Shown here in pieces: positions 26,229-36,155 of a stretch of 63,286 bases of DNA. The notes below the pieces were generated by a model. It worked only from the letters and a program-made list of their open reading frames with translations, ran no database searches and had not been told where the DNA came from. A program made the translations under genes and the position numbers. Numbering within the stretch: the first letter of the stretch is position 1; each line of letters opens with the position of its first letter. Source of the DNA: CAYMWF01 sp964394085 [NCBI: uncultured Gemmatimonadota bacterium] (lineage in GTDB: Bacteria > GCA-2686955 > CAYMWF01); contig CAYMWF010000031.1 of NCBI GenBank assembly GCA_964394085.1, forward strand, positions 1-63,286, in the 5' to 3' direction.

Positions 26229-27596
26229 CTATCGACCTGCATACGGGATGATAGGAATCAAACCTCCACCTGCAGACACATTGATGACGGCGGAATCTGA
26301 GACACGGGCCATGCCGCCGGAATATTTTCCGTTGAAAGCGAAGAAATTGATGTTGACTTTTTTATTCACGAAACTCAGTCGGGGATTGTATACCGGAAGA
26401 GATACTTCCGGTATATCGATGTACTCCTGCACGACGTGGGTTGTTTTCTGAGCAGTCTCGAGAGCTTCCCGCCACTGAGCGGGTTCTTCTTCACGGCCGA
26501 CTACCACGCCTTTTCCCCCGTATAAGCCGATGGGTTTCAAAACAAGGTTCTCCCTGTTCTCAAGGATGAAACCTTCCATGTCCACTTTCTCTCCCCGGTA
26601 GTCTGTTTCACCGCTTTTCACAATCCTGGTCCACGGAATATGCTTCTTGATAATGGCTCGCTCTTCTTCTGTAAGCCTTGGGGCCATCTCCTCCGACTGG
26701 AGCACAGCCATCAGCGATTTCTTGCCAGCCAGCTTTGAGTTCAGGGGATTGACCAGACAGATTTTACCATCTTTGTATGCGTTCCACATCGAACGGTATT
26801 TTTCTGTATCCGAAATCCACCACTGGGTTGTTCCTCTCCGGTAGACCAGGTCGACGGGAACGCCTTTGACGCTGAATATACCGTTTTCATAGGAGCACTC
26901 TTCCGGCTCGGCGACGATCGGTTCACATCCCTGTTCGGCGAACCATTTAGCCATGAGCGACAATTCCTCTGTGGTGGGATCAATGTCGAATATTGTTATT
27001 ATTCCGAAAGGCGGCAGGGAGGAGACCGGTCCGCCCTTGAAATGTTCGTAACACGAAGTAAGAGAGTCCAGGACGCCCGGCATGAATTTGTCCGGTTTGA
27101 GGGTGAAGTTCCTCCCGAGTTTTCTCATCGCTTCGGTATCGAGCAGCAGGTCCGTCTGTATATCGCTGTATCCGGGTCCGCCGGGTGTATCGCAGTTGAA
27201 CTCGCAGAATTGTATCGAGTCTTTATTGATGAAGGCATCAAGGCGAGCATGCTGAATGCGCCGGGGATAACCCGGATCGATTCTTGCCAGTTCTTCTTCT
27301 CCATTTTCCAGGTCGAAAAAGTGCTCATATTGTTTCGATTCGAAAAAGAGATTCGATACTTTCTCCAGGCAGTCCATTGTTATATTGGTGATCTCTTTAA
27401 TCTGTTGTATCTGCTCTTCCTGAAAAAAGATGGGTTTGAGGAATGTCGGGATCGCCTTACCGCCTGACATGACGCGTTCTTCGATATAGCGTTCCCGGAT
27501 TTCCTCCATAAGCATGCTGCCGGCTACTCCTGAATCTTCCATATCCTGGAGGATTATATCATATTCTGCTTCGATATCCGGAATCCTTGTATCCAT
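26229..27596 (-). CDS. circularly permuted ATP-grasp protein
   Basis: A cytoplasmic protein of 455 residues. QFCEFNCDTPGGPGYSD, DLVYRRGTTQWW, NPLNSKLAGKKSLMAVL, NLVLKPIGLYGGKGVVVG and VQEYIDIPEV match the circularly permuted ATP-grasp type 2 family, related to glutathionylspermidine synthase. These enzymes form amide bonds by activating a carboxylate with ATP. Acceptor and donor are unknown, and no partner gene (transglutaminase-like or alpha-E) is adjacent. AGGGAGAAC lies 8 bases before the ATG at 27596; an upstream ATG at 27686 adds 30 residues without a ribosome site. Confidence 0.75.
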   Translation of the reverse strand: MDTRIPDIEAEYDIILQDMEDSGVAGSMLMEEIRERYIEERVMSGGKAIPTFLKPIFFQEEQIQQIKEITNITMDCLEKVSNLFFESKQYEHFFDLENGEEELARIDPGYPRRIQHARLDAFINKDSIQFCEFNCDTPGGPGYSDIQTDLLLDTEAMRKLGRNFTLKPDKFMPGVLDSLTSCYEHFKGGPVSSLPPFGIITIFDIDPTTEELSLMAKWFAEQGCEPIVAEPEECSYENGIFSVKGVPVDLVYRRGTTQWWISDTEKYRSMWNAYKDGKICLVNPLNSKLAGKKSLMAVLQSEEMAPRLTEEERAIIKKHIPWTRIVKSGETDYRGEKVDMEGFILENRENLVLKPIGLYGGKGVVVGREEEPAQWREALETAQKTTHVVQEYIDIPEVSLPVYNPRLSFVNKKVNINFFAFNGKYSGGMARVSDSAVINVSAGGGLIPIIPYAGR

Positions 27597-27762
27597 CAGT
27601 TGTTCTCCCTCGACTATTCGTAAAACCGATTTTCGACTGGTTAAAATTCGTGATGGAACCACCAACTTAGTGCGTTCTTCAATCACGATATAATCATCTC
27701 GTCGACAAACGGTTGTTACGCGAATGATGATTGGCCCGGATGCCGAATTCTGTACCGGCCAT

Positions 27763-27817
27763 CCGGTTTTAAAGTGACCCGGTTTGCACGAAATTTCGTG
27801 TTCCGGGATGAAACCGG
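27763..27817. repeat. nested palindrome of about 55 bp
   Basis: Three nested inverted pairs share one centre: CCGGTTT/AAACCGG (27763-27769, 27811-27817), CCCGG/CCGGG (27778-27782, 27803-27807) and a perfect CACGAAATTTCGTG (27787-27800). No U tract follows, so an operator or RNA structure is more likely than a terminator. Confidence 0.6.
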
Positions 27818-27857
27818 TAAGTATAGCACTACTCGGGTGAATGATTGAAGAAATTTC

Positions 27858-27886
27858 TTGACAGCCGGGATTTCCCGGATTACGTT
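27858..27886 (+). promoter_or_regulatory. candidate rho promoter with palindromic spacer
   Basis: A perfect TTGACA (27858-27863), 17 bases, TACGTT (27881-27886). The spacer contains the palindrome CCGGGATTTCCCGG (27865-27878), a possible repressor site. The -10 match is weak. Confidence 0.35.
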
Positions 27887-28140
27887 CCAGTTCAGCGTAG
27901 AAACCGATTACGCGGTTTTAACTATTCTTTCCGGCAAACACTCCTTCGCCGCCCTGACCCGTTCCCAGAAGAGCGGTGCCCTGGGCGAGAGTATAGAACC
28001 CCCGGGATATATTCCGAGACGTAAACGAATTCCAGGATCACTACCTGAATGAATCGTCGGGATTCCGAGATTTCAATCACCACTTATTCAAAGCGTGGAA
28101 CGCAAGAAGCAGAGACATGCGCTTGAAAAAGGATCAGACC

Positions 28141-29391
28141 ATGGACATTGCAGAACTCAAAGCCACAAAGATCGTCGACCTTTACAAGAGAGCTCAGGAA
28201 CTTGGAGTTCAGGGCTACGCGGGGCTGAGAAAACAGGAGCTTATTTTCAAAATTCTCGAATCTCAGACCCGTAAGAACGGTTTGATCTTCGCGGAAGGTA
28301 CCCTGGAGAAATTGTCGGAAGGATACGGATTCCTGCGATCGGCCACATACAATTACCTCCCCGGACCTGATGATATCTATGTCTCCCCGTCGCAGATTAA
28401 GCGGTTCGATCTCAGAACCGGTGATATCGTGACCGGACAAATCAGGCCGCCGAAAGAAAACGAAAAGTATTTTGCCCTCCTCAAGGTTGAAGCAGTAAAT
28501 TTCGAGAATCCTGATGCGGGCCGCGACAAGATCTTTTTCGATAACCTGACTCCGCTCTATCCCGAGGAGAAAATATTTCTCGAGGCGGCAGCTGAAGGAA
28601 TATCGATGAGGATTGTAGATCTTTTGACTCCTGTCGGAAAAGGGCAGAGGGGACTCATCGTATCTCCCCCGCGAGCAGGAAAAACGATACTTCTGCAACA
28701 GATAGCGAACAGCATTTCAACCAATCATCCTGAAATCTTCCTGATCGTACTTCTTATCGACGAACGCCCGGAGGAAGTGACGGACATGCAGAGGTCGGTT
28801 GAAGGTGAGGTTATCAGTTCCACATTCGACGAGCCTGCCGACAGGCACGTCCAGGTTGCCGACATGGTTCTCGAAAAGGCGAAGCGGCTGGTGGAGCATA
28901 AAAAAGATGTCGTAATACTTCTCGACAGCATAACTCGCCTGGCCCGAGCACATAATACGGTGGTGCCGCACAGCGGTAAGATCCTCTCAGGTGGTGTCGA
29001 TTCCAATGCTCTTCAGAGGCCCAAACGTTTTTTCGGTGCTGCAAGAAACATAGAAGAGGGGGGCAGCCTCACTATCATCGCCACGGCCCTGGTCGAGACC
29101 GGCAGCAGAATGGACGAGGTCATTTTCGAAGAATTCAAGGGAACCGGCAACATGGAGCTCGTGCTTGACAGGAGACTGGCAGACCGGCGAATCTTCCCGG
29201 CCCTCGAAATCAACAAATCCGGCACCAGGAAAGAAGACCTGCTCACGGATGATGTGGCATTGAATCGCATCTGGGTGCTGAGAAAATTCCTCAACGAGCT
29301 TTCTTCCGTTGAAGCCATGGAATTTCTTATCGATAAGATAGCCAAAACGAAGACGAATAAGAAATTCCTCTTATCGATGAGCGGCAATTGA
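28141..29391 (+). CDS. rho: transcription termination factor Rho
   Basis: RNA-dependent ATPase/helicase of 416 residues that releases RNA polymerase. The N-terminal Rho_N helical domain begins [20 protein letters not shown], followed by the cold-shock-like RNA-binding domain ([20 protein letters not shown]). The RecA-type core has the Walker A segment [11 protein letters not shown], Walker [14 protein letters not shown], and the conserved [10 protein letters not shown]. The start at 28141 is chosen because the protein then begins as in other Rho proteins and AAGGA lies about 9 bases upstream; an ATG at 28117 adds 8 residues. It heads the run rho-rpmE-DUF1385-prfA-prmC-murA. Confidence 0.96.
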   Translation: MDIAELKATKIVDLYKRAQELGVQGYAGLRKQELIFKILESQTRKNGLIFAEGTLEKLSEGYGFLRSATYNYLPGPDDIYVSPSQIKRFDLRTGDIVTGQIRPPKENEKYFALLKVEAVNFENPDAGRDKIFFDNLTPLYPEEKIFLEAAAEGISMRIVDLLTPVGKGQRGLIVSPPRAGKTILLQQIANSISTNHPEIFLIVLLIDERPEEVTDMQRSVEGEVISSTFDEPADRHVQVADMVLEKAKRLVEHKKDVVILLDSITRLARAHNTVVPHSGKILSGGVDSNALQRPKRFFGAARNIEEGGSLTIIATALVETGSRMDEVIFEEFKGTGNMELVLDRRLADRRIFPALEINKSGTRKEDLLTDDVALNRIWVLRKFLNELSSVEAMEFLIDKIAKTKTNKKFLLSMSGN

Positions 29392-29433
29392 TACCGGAGG
29401 TTTTTTCTCTGCCTTCATGGAAATAAAAACCGG

Positions 29434-29461
29434 TTGTTTTTTCTCCGGATAATGTTATAAT
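29434..29461 (+). promoter_or_regulatory. candidate promoter of rpmE
   Basis: A perfect TATAAT (29456-29461) is preceded at 16 bases by TTGTTT (29434-29439). The leader is about 45 bases, ending in GAGG 6 bases from the ATG at 29514. Confidence 0.5.
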
Positions 29462-29513
29462 GCTTGCTCTTTATTTTGCAGACTGTTGATTGTTTCGAAT
29501 AGCGAGGCTAGAA

Positions 29514-29729
29514 ATGAAATCAGGCATACATCCCGACATGAAAACCGTTACGGTCAAATGCGTTTGCGGGAATGAATTCGAATCGATGTCCACAATCGGT
29601 GATTTTCGCGTAGAAATCTGCTCGAGGTGTCATCCTTACTTTACCGGAAAGCAGAAACTAGTGGATACAGCCGGTCGAGTAGAGCGGTACAGGCGTAAAT
29701 ACGGTATCTCCGCATCGGAAGAATCGTAG
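29514..29729 (+). CDS. rpmE: 50S ribosomal protein L31, zinc-binding type
   Basis: A 71-residue L31 of the C+ type that binds the central protuberance of the large subunit. It begins [10 protein letters not shown]. Four zinc cysteines are present as CVC (16, 18) and CSRC (36, 39), followed by the conserved [24 protein letters not shown] is 6 bases from the ATG; an in-frame ATG at 29490 is earlier but has no ribosome site. It has its own promoter and a strong terminator, so it can be expressed separately from rho. Confidence 0.95.
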   Translation: MKSGIHPDMKTVTVKCVCGNEFESMSTIGDFRVEICSRCHPYFTGKQKLVDTAGRVERYRRKYGISASEES

Positions 29730-29749
29730 ATTTTCGTAGTTGGAAGCGG

Positions 29750-29778
29750 AGCACGGGGTTTGCCCCGTGCTCTTTTTC
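29750..29778 (+). terminator. terminator after rpmE
   Basis: GAGCACGGGG (29750-29759) pairs with CCCCGTGCTC (29764-29773) and is followed by TTTTT. Confidence 0.95.
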
Positions 29779-29839
29779 TTTTTGTTATTTTTATGTGTAA
29801 TCATTCCATGTAAGCCGGAATATCTGTTTGGAGGAATTC

Positions 29840-30814
29840 TTGGAGAATGAAACACTGGTTGGAGGTCAGGCCGTTATCGAGGGCGTAATGATGCGGGCCC
29901 CCGGCCGGATCGCAATGGCTCTGAGAAAGCAGGACGGATCGATCCTGGTAGAGGCGGAGGATTTCTCGAGCCTTGTCGAACGGAAGAAATATCTGAAGTC
30001 ACCGGTGCTCAGAGGCGCCGTGATGTTTTTCGAAATGCTCGGCGTCGGGTTCAAATACCTCAACAGATCGGCGGATGCAGCTATTGAAGAGGAGAGGGAA
30101 GCTTCCGGTAAAGCGCCGGAGAGCAGAGGTGCCTTCAAGGAATTCCTTCAGAGCTGGGGACCGATGGTTCTTGCCCTGTTTCTGGCGTTGCTTTTTTTCA
30201 TGTTCATCCCCCTGAAAATTGCCGAGTTTGCCGGGGTGAAAACGAATGGTCTGTCATTCAATGCTATTGCAGGGGTAGTCCGGTTGGTGTTTTTTATCGT
30301 TTACCTGCTGTTGATCAGGACAAGCGCTGATATCCGCAGAATATTCGAGTATCACGGCGCCGAACATAAAGTTGTATTTTCATACGAAGCCGGCAAACAG
30401 TTAGATGTATCTACAGCATCCGGATTCGGCACTCTTCATCCCCGGTGCGGCACGAGCTTCATAATGGTGGTAATCGTTCTGGCCATACTTTTCTATGGCT
30501 TGGTGGATGCCCTTGTTATCGCATTCATCGCCACGCCCACTGCTCCGGTGAGATTCCTGTACCATCTTGCCCTCCTTCCACTTGTCGGCGGCTTAAGTTA
30601 CGAGATAATCCGCCTGGCGGGTTTGAAGGGTGAGAATCTGTTGTTCCATGCCGCGGTCTGGCCGGGTCTCATGCTCCAGAAAATAACCACCGGAGAACCT
30701 GGAGAGGATCAACTCGAAATCGCTGTCGAAGCGCTGAAGGAAGCACTGAGGAGAGGTGCGGGAACTACCAGGTATTCAGTGAAACCTGGAGGTGAAAATG
30801 TTGCTAAAACATGA
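29840..30814 (+). CDS. DUF1385 membrane protein (YqhQ family)
   Basis: A membrane protein of 324 residues. It opens with the family mark [19 protein letters not shown] and contains [13 protein letters not shown] and [15 protein letters not shown] blocks (here [16 protein letters not shown]). Four or five hydrophobic segments follow residue 105. Members of DUF1385 commonly sit next to prfA or rpmE, and the function is unknown. GGAGG at 29830-29834 lies 5 bases before a TTG at 29840, which gives [12 protein letters not shown]; the earlier TTG at 29828 overlaps that site. Its 3-prime end overlaps the start of prfA by 17 bases, so the two are translationally linked. Confidence 0.88.
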   Translation: MENETLVGGQAVIEGVMMRAPGRIAMALRKQDGSILVEAEDFSSLVERKKYLKSPVLRGAVMFFEMLGVGFKYLNRSADAAIEEEREASGKAPESRGAFKEFLQSWGPMVLALFLALLFFMFIPLKIAEFAGVKTNGLSFNAIAGVVRLVFFIVYLLLIRTSADIRRIFEYHGAEHKVVFSYEAGKQLDVSTASGFGTLHPRCGTSFIMVVIVLAILFYGLVDALVIAFIATPTAPVRFLYHLALLPLVGGLSYEIIRLAGLKGENLLFHAAVWPGLMLQKITTGEPGEDQLEIAVEALKEALRRGAGTTRYSVKPGGENVAKT

Positions 30815-31931
30815 CATACCCGGGCTGAAACAGAAAATCGCCGACCTGGAGAAGGAAGAAGAAATCCTGGGAGTTCAGATTTCTGATATGACGGTTGTGC
30901 GTGACAGGAAGCGTTTCGAAAAAGTATCACGCGAATATCGTGAGATCCGTCAACTTCTCAACGTGTACGGACGGCTTCTCACGGTTACCGAGAACATCGG
31001 CCAGGCAAAGGACCTTCTTGAAGAAGAAGGGGACGAAGAACTCCTTTTGCTGGCGGAGGAAGAAGTAAAAGAACTGTCAGGAGAGCGCGAAGAGCTGGAG
31101 CAGCAGCTTCTACTGATGCTCCTCCCGAAAGACCCGAACGATGCAAAAAATACGATTCTCGAAATCCGGGCGGGGACGGGTGGTGATGAAGCGGGTCTTT
31201 TTGCAGGCGATCTCTTCCGGATGTATGGGCGGTTCGCCGAAAAGATGGGATGGAAAAATGAAGTCCTTTCATCCAATCCCAATCCTGTTGGCGGCTTCAA
31301 GGAAATCATCATATCGGTTTCCGGCGAGGCTGTTTTTTCGAAATTGAAATATGAAAGCGGAACCCACCGGGTTCAGAGGGTACCGGTGACCGAATCGAGC
31401 GGCCGGATCCATACTTCGGCTGTGACGGTCGCGGTGATGCCCGAGGCTGAAGAAGTCGACGTCGATCTCAGAAACGATGAGCTGAGAGTCGATGTGTTCA
31501 GATCTTCCGGGCCCGGAGGGCAAAGTGTAAACACGACCGATTCAGGTGTACGCATCACTCATCTTCCCTCAAATACCGTGGTGACGTGCCAGGATGAGAA
31601 ATCCCAGCATAAAAATAAAGTCAAGGCCATGAAGGTGCTTCGGTCCCGGTTGCTGCAGAGGATGGAAGAGGAACAGGCGGCGAAAGATGCGGCCGCAAGA
31701 AGAAAGCAGGTGGGGAGCGGCGACAGAAGCGAGCGAATAAGAACCTACAATTTTCCGCAGGGTAGAATTACCGATCACCGGATCAACCTGACATTGTTCA
31801 AACTGAATGAAGTTCTCGAAGGTGATCTTGCGCTGGTGACAGAACCTTTGATCCAGAACGAGAAGGAGAAGCGGCTCGCTTCGGGCGGTGAACCCTCTAG
31901 CGCTCGTATTCAGTCTGAAAACGAAAAGTGA
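30798..31931 (+). CDS. prfA: peptide chain release factor 1
   Basis: RF1 of 377 residues that recognises UAG and UAA and triggers hydrolysis of peptidyl-tRNA. The catalytic GGQ is in [15 protein letters not shown]. The stop-codon-reading PxT motif is present as PVT in [16 protein letters not shown], which separates it from RF2 (SPF). The glutamine of GGQ is the target of PrmC, encoded next. GGAGG lies 5 bases before the ATG at 30798, and the GTG at 30792 overlaps that site. The gene begins inside the end of the DUF1385 gene. Confidence 0.96.
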   Translation: MLLKHDIPGLKQKIADLEKEEEILGVQISDMTVVRDRKRFEKVSREYREIRQLLNVYGRLLTVTENIGQAKDLLEEEGDEELLLLAEEEVKELSGEREELEQQLLLMLLPKDPNDAKNTILEIRAGTGGDEAGLFAGDLFRMYGRFAEKMGWKNEVLSSNPNPVGGFKEIIISVSGEAVFSKLKYESGTHRVQRVPVTESSGRIHTSAVTVAVMPEAEEVDVDLRNDELRVDVFRSSGPGGQSVNTTDSGVRITHLPSNTVVTCQDEKSQHKNKVKAMKVLRSRLLQRMEEEQAAKDAAARRKQVGSGDRSERIRTYNFPQGRITDHRINLTLFKLNEVLEGDLALVTEPLIQNEKEKRLASGGEPSSARIQSENEK

Positions 31932-31982
31932 CGGTTTCTTTCAAGCATACCTTTTGAGCTACTCCTCATTTGTAGTCAGATT

Positions 31983-32831
31983 ATGGAACTGATCAGGGAG
32001 CTTCTCGACAGAGGTGAGGAAATTCTTTCTGACCGTGGGATAGAAAATCCGCGCAGGACTGCGGAGGAGCTTCTCTGTTTTATCCTTCGGATCGAACGGG
32101 TCAAACTGTATCTGCATAACGGCGAAGGCCCTTTTCCCGACTCCAGCCAAAGCAAAGCTTATCTCGACCTTGTCCGGCTTCGGGCAGGGGGAACTCCGCT
32201 TCAACTTCTCACCGGTTTCGTAGATTTTTACAACTGCCGCCTTCGCATGCGGCCGGGGGTCTTCATTCCCCGTCCGGAAACCGAAACTCTCGTGGATCTG
32301 GCGCTTGAAAGTATGAAAGAACGTACAGGTCGGATGCTCGATTTGTGCACGGGAACAGGGGCCGTGGCCGTCGCTTTTGGGGCCGCCAGACCCGATTTCT
32401 CGGTGGTCGCGGCGGATGTCAGTCGAATCGCCCTCTCACTCGCCGCTGAAAATGCTTGTATCAACTCGGTCGAATCATTAAAGGTGGTGCAGTCGAACCT
32501 GCTCGAGCCGTTTAAAAACAGCAGTTTCGATTGTATTACAGCCAATCCGCCCTATATAAAAACCGGCGATATCCCGGGGCTTCAGGTGGAGGTGAAAGAT
32601 TTCGACCCGCTCAACGCCCTGGACGGAGGACCGGACGGCCTTGAATTTTTCAGACGGCTGGCCCGGGAAGCGCCTCCGGTCCTCGCGGCCGGAGGAGTGC
32701 TGGCGGTAGAGGTGGGGGACCACCAGGCAACGGATGTACACAAAATTATGACGGACGTTTTCGAGATAGTGACAGCACACAAAGATTTGACCGGGATGGA
32801 CCGGGTCGTGGCTTGTCTTTCACATCGGTAA
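31983..32831 (+). CDS. prmC: release factor glutamine methyltransferase
   Basis: SAM-dependent methyltransferase of 282 residues that N5-methylates the glutamine of the RF1/RF2 GGQ motif. The catalytic NPPY is in CITANPPYIKTGDI, and the SAM-binding motif is MLDLCTGTGAVAVAFG. The N-terminal helical domain carries the family block LEE-type RRTAEELLCFILRIERVKLY and the later GVFIPRPETETLVDLAL. It lies 51 bases after prfA, its substrate gene, in the common prfA-prmC order. No strong ribosome site is seen before the ATG. Confidence 0.95.
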   Translation: MELIRELLDRGEEILSDRGIENPRRTAEELLCFILRIERVKLYLHNGEGPFPDSSQSKAYLDLVRLRAGGTPLQLLTGFVDFYNCRLRMRPGVFIPRPETETLVDLALESMKERTGRMLDLCTGTGAVAVAFGAARPDFSVVAADVSRIALSLAAENACINSVESLKVVQSNLLEPFKNSSFDCITANPPYIKTGDIPGLQVEVKDFDPLNALDGGPDGLEFFRRLAREAPPVLAAGGVLAVEVGDHQATDVHKIMTDVFEIVTAHKDLTGMDRVVACLSHR

Positions 32832-32895
32832 TTTGAAATCAGGCGCTCCCTGCAGTGAATCATAAAAAGAGGTGCGAACCCTAAAGGAGAATCGG

Positions 32896-34164
32896 ATGGA
32901 CAGCTTCAGGATAAATGGAGGTCGCCGTTTGTCGGGTAATGTTCGGGTGGGAGGTTCAAAGAATACTGCGCTCCCGGTTATGGCTGCGACATTACTTGCT
33001 CCGGGAGTGCATGTAATGAGAAATGTGCCCCGTCTGCGGGATATCAATTCGATGTCGCGTCTGCTCGAAATTATCGGAGCGCAGGTGGCGCGTTCAGGTA
33101 CGGAAATCTCGATAGATACGTCGAATTACGATTTCTACGAAGCCCCGTACGACCTGGTTAAAACGATGCGCGCTTCAATCTATGTTCTTGCGCCTCTGCT
33201 CGCAAGACGCGGGGCGGCACGGGTCTCGCTTCCCGGTGGATGTGCATGGGGGCCGCGACCCGTGAATTTTCATATCGACGGTTTGAGGAAGTTGGGTGCC
33301 CGCATCGATATCGACCGCGGGTATATTACCGCGACTGCGAACCGGTTGAACGGAGCGGAAATTTTTTTCGATGTGCCGAGCGTCGGAGCCACTGCCAATC
33401 TCCTGATGGCGGCCTGCCTGGCCAGGGGAAGAACGGTGATAAGCAACGCCGCCCGGGAGCCGGAGATCGTCTACCTGAGCAGTTACTTGAGGTCGATGGG
33501 GGCCGGTATATCCGGAGATGGTACGTCTACGGTAACCATTGATGGAGTTGATGAGCTGACCCCTGCCGATTTCACGGTTCCCGCAGATCGAATTGAAACC
33601 GGGACGTTTATGGCTGCCGGCGCCCTGATGGGCGGCGAGGAGGGTATCCGGCTCGACGGAGTGTGCCGTGATGAGTGTTCGGCATTCGGGGAGAAACTCA
33701 TCGAGATGGGGGGAGAGCTGGACTGGACTGGGGATAGCTCTTCAGTCACGGTGGTTCCGCCCGAAGGAAAGCTTGCGCCCGTTACGATCCGGACATCGCC
33801 TTATCCCGGGTTCCCCACCGATCTCCAGGCCCAGTTCCTGAGCGCGCTGACGCTTGCCGACGGCACCAGCACGATTACCGATACGATCTACCATGACCGG
33901 TTCATTCATGTTGCCGAGCTGCGTCGCCTTGGCGCGGATATAGTAATGCAGGAGAATACGGCCCTGATTAACGGAATAGACCGGCTCCAGGGGGCGGATC
34001 TCATGGCTTCAGATCTTCGCGCCAGTGCAGCCCTCGTAATCGCGGGTCTCGCCGCCGAAGGCGAAACGAAAGTTGCGCGGGTCTACCATATAGACAGGGG
34101 ATACGAATCGATCGAGCTGAAACTTTCCGCCCTCGGCGCAGACATCGTACGCCTGAAAGACTGA
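32896..34164 (+). CDS. murA: UDP-N-acetylglucosamine 1-carboxyvinyltransferase
   Basis: First committed enzyme of peptidoglycan synthesis, 422 residues, transferring enolpyruvate from PEP to UDP-GlcNAc. The catalytic cysteine is residue 116 in SLPGGCAWGPRPVNFHI, so the fosfomycin-sensitive Cys form is expected. GGSKNTALPVMAATLL near the N-terminus and PYPGFPTDLQAQF are typical. The ATG at 32896 follows AAAGGAG by 7 bases; an earlier ATG at 32872 lacks a site. It is the last gene of the rho-to-murA run and converges on selB. Confidence 0.96.
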   Translation: MDSFRINGGRRLSGNVRVGGSKNTALPVMAATLLAPGVHVMRNVPRLRDINSMSRLLEIIGAQVARSGTEISIDTSNYDFYEAPYDLVKTMRASIYVLAPLLARRGAARVSLPGGCAWGPRPVNFHIDGLRKLGARIDIDRGYITATANRLNGAEIFFDVPSVGATANLLMAACLARGRTVISNAAREPEIVYLSSYLRSMGAGISGDGTSTVTIDGVDELTPADFTVPADRIETGTFMAAGALMGGEEGIRLDGVCRDECSAFGEKLIEMGGELDWTGDSSSVTVVPPEGKLAPVTIRTSPYPGFPTDLQAQFLSALTLADGTSTITDTIYHDRFIHVAELRRLGADIVMQENTALINGIDRLQGADLMASDLRASAALVIAGLAAEGETKVARVYHIDRGYESIELKLSALGADIVRLKD

Positions 34165-34270
34165 CACCGCCGGGGATCCTGATGCTGATTCTCCAGAACC
34201 AGAGTGTTTCCACGATTTTGGCTCATCTGCAGTGAAGCTTGCGTTATCCGGCGGGATTTAATTGACCGGT

Positions 34271-36151
34271 TCAGTCGGCGAGGACATGCCCTTCACCCGA
34301 GCGTCTGGTTATGTTGTTCTTGCCCATGTATTCGAGCAGTGGAATTGCATATTTTCTTGAAAATCCGAACAGATCCTTAAATTCGACTACAGTCATGGAA
34401 CCGTGCTCACCAAGGTAGGCGCGGGTTTTTTCGACTACGGTTTTCATCGAATCCGCATGGAGAACGATGTGTTCGGTGATGCGCACGATCACACCCAGTT
34501 CGCGCAGGGCGTTATAGACCCCCGCGGCTATTCTTTCTTCTTTGAAACGGCCGATAACTTCTTCCGGTCGGGGTGGTGTGAACCCGCCATCTCGGAAAGC
34601 CCTTTCTATTTCTTCCCGGATCTCATTCTCCCGCTGGTTGAAACGCATGGAGAATTCCGGGAGCGCCGCTCTGTCGCCGGTTACGGCGACTTTACCGCTT
34701 CGGGCCAGTGAGTCGAGAACGATTCCTGCAAGGGGGCCGGGGATTTCCCCTGTGAGCCTGCTTCTCAGTTCTTCGCTGGAGATCCCCGAGCTGAGACGAT
34801 GGGAGTCGTGATATTCGCCGACGAGGTTGATTATACGTTCTTCGATCGAACCGGCGAGAGACCTGGTGAACAGACGTTTACCCGCTGTCATCAGGCCCAT
34901 GGCTTCATAATCGATCGGTACCTGATCGGAGAAAAGAGGGTCGGATTCTATTTCTCTGACTGATAATCCTTCACCGCCCGATTCCCGGACACGGGCCTCC
35001 AGTATATCGAGAGGATCTCCGACCTCTTCGATTTCGAGCCTTTCGATGACAGCTTCCCGGAAACGTTTGTACTTCGGCGATTCGGCCTCTATGATGACGC
35101 CGCCGCCCAGGGTTACGAGCGGCGAATATAACCGGATGACATATTTATCGAGTCGCGCCGTTGTTACCGGCTCTTCGAGTCTGAACTGCACCAGGCCCGA
35201 ACCGCCGGCTGGAATTTCCTCTGCGTCCAGCAGCGCGATACGACCGATCACCTCGCAGGTGCCGTGGTGAAAGCGTATCCGCATGCGGTTTTTTACGGGG
35301 TAAGGGGAGCTTTCGAGCACGTTCAGGCGGGCGCTTACAATGTATGATGCCGAAAATTTATCGGGTTCGGTGAGAAGATATCCGCGCTTCAGCTGCTCCC
35401 TGGCAATCCCTTGCAGAGCGATGGCGGCTCGCTGACCGGCGTGCAGTGTCTTGACATTTTCGTTATGGTTCTGAGCGTTCCTGATTCGGCATTGTTCTTT
35501 CTCCGGCAGTATCTCGAGAATGTCGCCCACCGCGGCGCTCCCGTTCCATACGGTGCCCGTGACAACCGTGCCGAATCCCTTGATAGTGAAGAATCGATCG
35601 ATGGGAAGCCGGAACACGCCTTCATCGCTCCTTGGCGGGACATCTGCAGCTATCTCGTCCAAAGCCTCTGCGAGCCTGTCGAGGCCGGTCTTTTTTGTGG
35701 AAGATACCGGGATAACGGGGGCTCCATCCAGAAATGAACCGGCAAGATAGTCGGAAATATCCTCCTGAACAAGCTCGAGCCAATCCTCCTCCACCATGTC
35801 GATTTTTGAAATCACCGTGATTCCGCGGGTGATACCCAGGAGCCTGAGGATATCCATGTGCTCGCGGGTCTGGGGCATCACCCCTTCGTCCGCCGCCACC
35901 ACCAGCACCACGATGTCGATTCCGGTGGCTCCGGCGAGCATCTGCCTGATGAACCGTTCATGACCCGGCACGTCTACGATACCGGCCCTCATCCCGGATG
36001 GGAGAGTGAAGTGGGCGAACCCCAGCTCGATGGAGATACCCCTCTTCTTTTCTTCCTTGAGACGATCGGTTTCGATGCCGGTAAGCCCCCGGATCATTTC
36101 TGTTTTGCCGTGATCTATGTGTCCAGCCGTTCCGATGACGATATGTTTCAA
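34271..36151 (-). CDS. selB: selenocysteine-specific elongation factor SelB
   Basis: GTPase of 626 residues that delivers selenocysteinyl-tRNA to UGA codons marked by a SECIS hairpin. The G1 motif is [16 protein letters not shown], with [16 protein letters not shown] and SKIDMVEED as the other G motifs. EF-Tu-like beta domains follow, and the last 200 residues form the winged-helix SECIS-binding region. GGAGG lies 8 bases before a TTG at 36151, and the protein then begins at the usual point; an ATG 37 codons earlier would lie inside the carbamoyltransferase gene. Its ribosome site is within the 3-prime end of that gene, so it is co-transcribed with the glycan genes. No selA, selD, tRNA-Sec or obvious selenoprotein is in the window. 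Confidence 0.95.
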   Translation of the reverse strand: MKHIVIGTAGHIDHGKTEMIRGLTGIETDRLKEEKKRGISIELGFAHFTLPSGMRAGIVDVPGHERFIRQMLAGATGIDIVVLVVAADEGVMPQTREHMDILRLLGITRGITVISKIDMVEEDWLELVQEDISDYLAGSFLDGAPVIPVSSTKKTGLDRLAEALDEIAADVPPRSDEGVFRLPIDRFFTIKGFGTVVTGTVWNGSAAVGDILEILPEKEQCRIRNAQNHNENVKTLHAGQRAAIALQGIAREQLKRGYLLTEPDKFSASYIVSARLNVLESSPYPVKNRMRIRFHHGTCEVIGRIALLDAEEIPAGGSGLVQFRLEEPVTTARLDKYVIRLYSPLVTLGGGVIIEAESPKYKRFREAVIERLEIEEVGDPLDILEARVRESGGEGLSVREIESDPLFSDQVPIDYEAMGLMTAGKRLFTRSLAGSIEERIINLVGEYHDSHRLSSGISSEELRSRLTGEIPGPLAGIVLDSLARSGKVAVTGDRAALPEFSMRFNQRENEIREEIERAFRDGGFTPPRPEEVIGRFKEERIAAGVYNALRELGVIVRITEHIVLHADSMKTVVEKTRAYLGEHGSMTVVEFKDLFGFSRKYAIPLLEYMGKNNITRRSGEGHVLAD

Positions 36152-36155
36152 GAAA

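Larger units (their letters stand above)
27597..28140. other. long divergent intergenic region and rho leader
   Basis: Holds a nested palindrome (27763-27817) and a candidate rho promoter (27858-27886). The rho leader would be about 250 bases, consistent with the long autoregulated leaders known for rho. No credible gene was found. A 64-codon frame at 27858 overlaps the promoter and lacks a ribosome site. Confidence 0.5.

Noticed and set aside
34165-34270. Terminator between murA and selB
   Set aside because: A CCGCCGG / CCGGCGG pairing exists, but the loop is about 75 bases and no U tract follows.
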